Assembly: GCA_021155195.1 (NCBI GenBank) | Contig: JAJNPV010000015.1 | Coordinates: 1 to 33,738, forward strand | Length of the DNA: 33,738 bases | Reading direction: 5' to 3' | Source: Ohtaekwangia sp. | Lineage (GTDB): Bacteria; Bacteroidota; Bacteroidia; Cytophagales; Cyclobacteriaceae | In this document: piece after piece, positions 31,271-33,738 of the stretch | Layout: the number at the start of each line of letters is the position of its first letter | How positions within the stretch are numbered: the first letter of the stretch is position 1 | Notes under the pieces: generated by a model | What the model was told of the DNA's origin: nothing | What the model saw: the letters and a program-made list of their open reading frames with translations, nothing else | Databases searched by the model: none | Made by a program: the position numbers and the translations under genes

Positions 31271-33738
31271 ATGTTTAACCTTGAAAACGAAATCAAAGCG
31301 TGGGTAAAGCAATTCCGCAAGCACCGCGCATTTAGTCATGGTTCCATCCGCGAAATGGAACTTCACCTTCGGGATCATATTGATGATCTTGTTACAGAAG
31401 GATATACAGAAAAAGCAGCGTTTGAATATGCTGTAAAACAGTTTGGTGAAATACCCGCTGTTGCGCACGAGGAATATCAAAATGTAAAGCCTGGCAAAAC
31501 GTTGCCGTTATTACTTCACCATAGTTTGTTAGGCAACTATGTAAAAATCGCACTCCGAAATTTCACTAAGAATCCCTTCTTCACATTCCTCAATACATTC
31601 GGTCTTGCTATTGGTATGGTGGGTGGAATTCTTATCGCACTATTTATTTATGATGAGTTGAGCTTTGATAAAATGTTTGCGGATGTTGACCGAATTCATC
31701 GCATTAATATCGACAACCGGACTGGGGGTGAAAACAGTTGGTATGCTGCAGCTCCCGGGCCAATAGCCAGTGTGCTGAAAGACGATTGCTCACAAGTGGA
31801 ATTAGTTACGCGGTTTAGAAAAGTGAATGGTGTCTTGATCCGAAAACCTGATGCCACTGTTAATATAAAAGAAACACACGTTACGGCTGTTGATACTTCT
31901 TTCTTTGAGATGTTTGGATTAAAACTACTGGAAGGAAATCCGCATACAGCGCTTAAAGAGCCAAATTCTGTCATTCTCTCAAACGCTGCTGTTCAGCGTA
32001 TATTTGGCAATGAGAAAGCATTGGGACAAAGTCTTCTTATTGATGACAAAAAACTTTTTATCGTTACAGGTGTCATTCAAGACATGCCCCGTAATTCCTT
32101 TCTCAGAAATCATGAGGTATTTCTTTCGCTCACCAGCTATGAGGATGAAAAAACACTTGCCTGGAACACCTGGTATTTTCCTACGTTTGTAAAGCTACAC
32201 CCCGGAGCCAATGTAGAAGGCCTTCAAACTTTTCTCAACACTGTAAAATATAATTATCTGATCCCATGGGCCATGACGTTTGTCCCTGGTTTGACGATAG
32301 AGAGCGCAAAAGCAAAGGAAGAAGAAACGGGTGATTACATGCGTTTCAATTCTATCGCACTTGCAGATATTCACCTTTATTCTAACGACAGGGAAGGAGA
32401 GTTTAGTCCTAACAGCAACATTGAGAATGTGTATATCATGACACTCATCGGTATTTTTTTACTTCTGTTGGCGTGTGTTAACTTTATGAATCTCTCTACT
32501 GCACACTCGCTCACCCGTGCCAAAGAAGTAGGTATTCGAAAAACATTAGGCTCCAACCAAATTGGGTTGATCAAACAATTTCTTACTGAGTCTGGATTGA
32601 TTTCACTTTTTTCGTTGGTGCTATCCGTAGGGGCAGCAACACTTGCATTGCCATTCTTCAACCAGCTTGCGGATAAACAGATCTCGATTCCATTTTCAAA
32701 TCCTGTTTTTTGGATGTTGCTATTGGCGGCAACATTAATTCTTGGATTGCTCTCGGGTGGCTATCCTGCTTTTTTCATGTCAAAGTTTATTCCAGCCAAG
32801 GTCCTTAAGGGTTCACAAAATCATGCAAGGGGCGGGGGTGTTCGCAACACGTTGGTTATTTTTCAGTTTGCCATTTCTGTATTTCTGATTGTTAGCACCT
32901 TGGTGGTATACCAACAAGTCAATTACATTCGACATAAAGACCTGGGATTTCAAAAGGATCAAGTCTTAATATTGGAAGACATCCGTGCTGTAGGCAATCA
33001 AGTGGAATCCTTGCGAGAAGAAATCAAAGGACTAAGCCAAGTAAAAAGTGTTTCACTCAGTAATTATTTACCAACTCCTTCAGCACGCGGTGGCACTACC
33101 TACTTTCTTGAGGGTGCTATTAGCAAAGAAGAATTTAAATTTGAAAATGCTATCATTATTGAAGAATGGATGATTGACGATTCTTATGTTCCTACACTGA
33201 ATTTAGAAATCATTGCAGGTAGAAATTTTGATAACCAATTTCTATCCGATTCCAATGCGTTGCTCTTAAATGAGTCGGCCGTAAAAATATTGAACGTAAC
33301 CGCGGAAGATGCTGTTGGACTCCGCATGACTGCTGACATTCATCGTGCGGATAAAGAAAATATGGAATACATGACAGTAGTGGGAGTAGTAAAGAATTTT
33401 CATTTCGAGTCGTTGCGCAATGGTATCGATGCCCTTAGCATGAGAATGGGCTCTCAGGCAAACACCATGATTATTAAATTAAATGCAGGCAATTTTCAAC
33501 AGGCTATATCAAGCATCCAAGACAAATGGAATGCAGTAGCGAAAGGTCAGCCATTTAACTATTACTTTATGGACGATTCTTTCAATGATACGTATAAAGC
33601 AGAGTTGAAACTCGGAATGATTTTCGGAACATTCACCCTACTGTCACTCACCATTGCTTGCCTGGGTTTGTTCGGGCTTGCAACCTTTAGTGCCGAAAAA
33701 CGCTCGAAGGAGATTGGCATTCGTAAAGTACTTGGCGC
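31271..33738 (+). CDS. FtsX/MacB-like permease with N-terminal prefix, 3' truncated
   Basis: The frame is open from the ATG at 31271 to the right edge, giving the first 822 residues. The first ~75 residues are a soluble helical prefix (LENEIKAWVKQFRKHRAFS, MELHLRDHIDDLVTEGYTEKAAFEYAVKQFG) of the permease-prefix/HAAS type often coupled to PadR. A MacB-type start follows (YVKIALRNFTKNPFFTFLNTFGLAIGMVGG). The rest is a periplasmic domain, a central FtsX block (YIMTLIGIFLLLLACVNFMNLST with EVGIRKTLGS), a second periplasmic domain, and the beginning of the last FtsX block (TIACLGLFGLATFSAEKRSKEIGIRKVLGA). Roughly 60-70 residues are missing by comparison with the other two permeases. PadR co-transcription suggests induction by an antibiotic-like ligand. 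No ATPase is visible. Confidence 0.9.
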   Translation, partial: MFNLENEIKAWVKQFRKHRAFSHGSIREMELHLRDHIDDLVTEGYTEKAAFEYAVKQFGEIPAVAHEEYQNVKPGKTLPLLLHHSLLGNYVKIALRNFTKNPFFTFLNTFGLAIGMVGGILIALFIYDELSFDKMFADVDRIHRINIDNRTGGENSWYAAAPGPIASVLKDDCSQVELVTRFRKVNGVLIRKPDATVNIKETHVTAVDTSFFEMFGLKLLEGNPHTALKEPNSVILSNAAVQRIFGNEKALGQSLLIDDKKLFIVTGVIQDMPRNSFLRNHEVFLSLTSYEDEKTLAWNTWYFPTFVKLHPGANVEGLQTFLNTVKYNYLIPWAMTFVPGLTIESAKAKEEETGDYMRFNSIALADIHLYSNDREGEFSPNSNIENVYIMTLIGIFLLLLACVNFMNLSTAHSLTRAKEVGIRKTLGSNQIGLIKQFLTESGLISLFSLVLSVGAATLALPFFNQLADKQISIPFSNPVFWMLLLAATLILGLLSGGYPAFFMSKFIPAKVLKGSQNHARGGGVRNTLVIFQFAISVFLIVSTLVVYQQVNYIRHKDLGFQKDQVLILEDIRAVGNQVESLREEIKGLSQVKSVSLSNYLPTPSARGGTTYFLEGAISKEEFKFENAIIIEEWMIDDSYVPTLNLEIIAGRNFDNQFLSDSNALLLNESAVKILNVTAEDAVGLRMTADIHRADKENMEYMTVVGVVKNFHFESLRNGIDALSMRMGSQANTMIIKLNAGNFQQAISSIQDKWNAVAKGQPFNYYFMDDSFNDTYKAELKLGMIFGTFTLLSLTIACLGLFGLATFSAEKRSKEIGIRKVLG

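Overview
The window looks like a chromosomal stretch from a member of the Bacteroidota, probably near the Cytophagales. The evidence is a type IX secretion (T9SS) C-terminal sorting domain on an 1808-residue protein, a SusB-type GH97 glucosidase, several large FtsX/MacB-like permeases, a carboxypeptidase-regulatory-like domain protein, and promoters of the Bacteroidota form (TTTG, about 20 bases, TAnnTTTG). No tRNA, rRNA, CRISPR array or intact insertion sequence was seen. No gene is a phage or plasmid hallmark.

Left end (1-3211). The 3' part of a secreted protein carries 35-residue CHxPPGN...HGDxxGxC repeats. It is followed by the decayed C-terminal piece of a REP-associated tyrosine transposase (RAYT), which lies between two near-identical copies of a REP-like imperfect palindrome. 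Next comes an AT-rich gene for a stand-alone NACHT NTPase, a candidate bacterial NLR-like immune protein. This is the most accessory-looking part of the window.

Middle (3287-21880). An FtsX-type permease is followed by a pair encoding a CarboxypepD_reg-like protein and a periplasmic transglutaminase-fold protein. A DUF4268 protein, a DUF1579-like protein and a bicupin come next. Then come a GH97 alpha-glucosidase with the complete inverting catalytic set, the 1808-residue T9SS cargo built from four lectin-like modules, and a secreted ThuA-like protein. On the minus strand follow a permease, a metallo-beta-lactamase of subclass B3 with the GOB-type Gln-x-His zinc site, and a small beta-rich protein. 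The remnant of a response-regulator receiver domain lies beside that permease.

Right end (21965-33738). katG and oxyR are divergent, forming a peroxide-defence unit. OxyR has cysteines at exactly 199 and 208, and katG ends in a clear intrinsic terminator. Small housekeeping or accessory genes follow: DUF1801, a DinB/YfiT-like protein, a possible UDG-fold protein, an MpaB-type oxygenase, a DUF2809 membrane protein, a six-helix membrane protein, an SDR and a periplasmic pentapeptide-repeat protein. The window ends with a PadR regulator, which has a perfect palindromic operator candidate, and the FtsX permease that it probably controls. That permease runs off the right edge.

Most of the window is ordinary for the phylum. 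The parts most worth a second look are the RAYT remnant with its REP-like repeats, the NACHT gene, the GOB-like lactamase next to a permease, and the PadR-permease pair.
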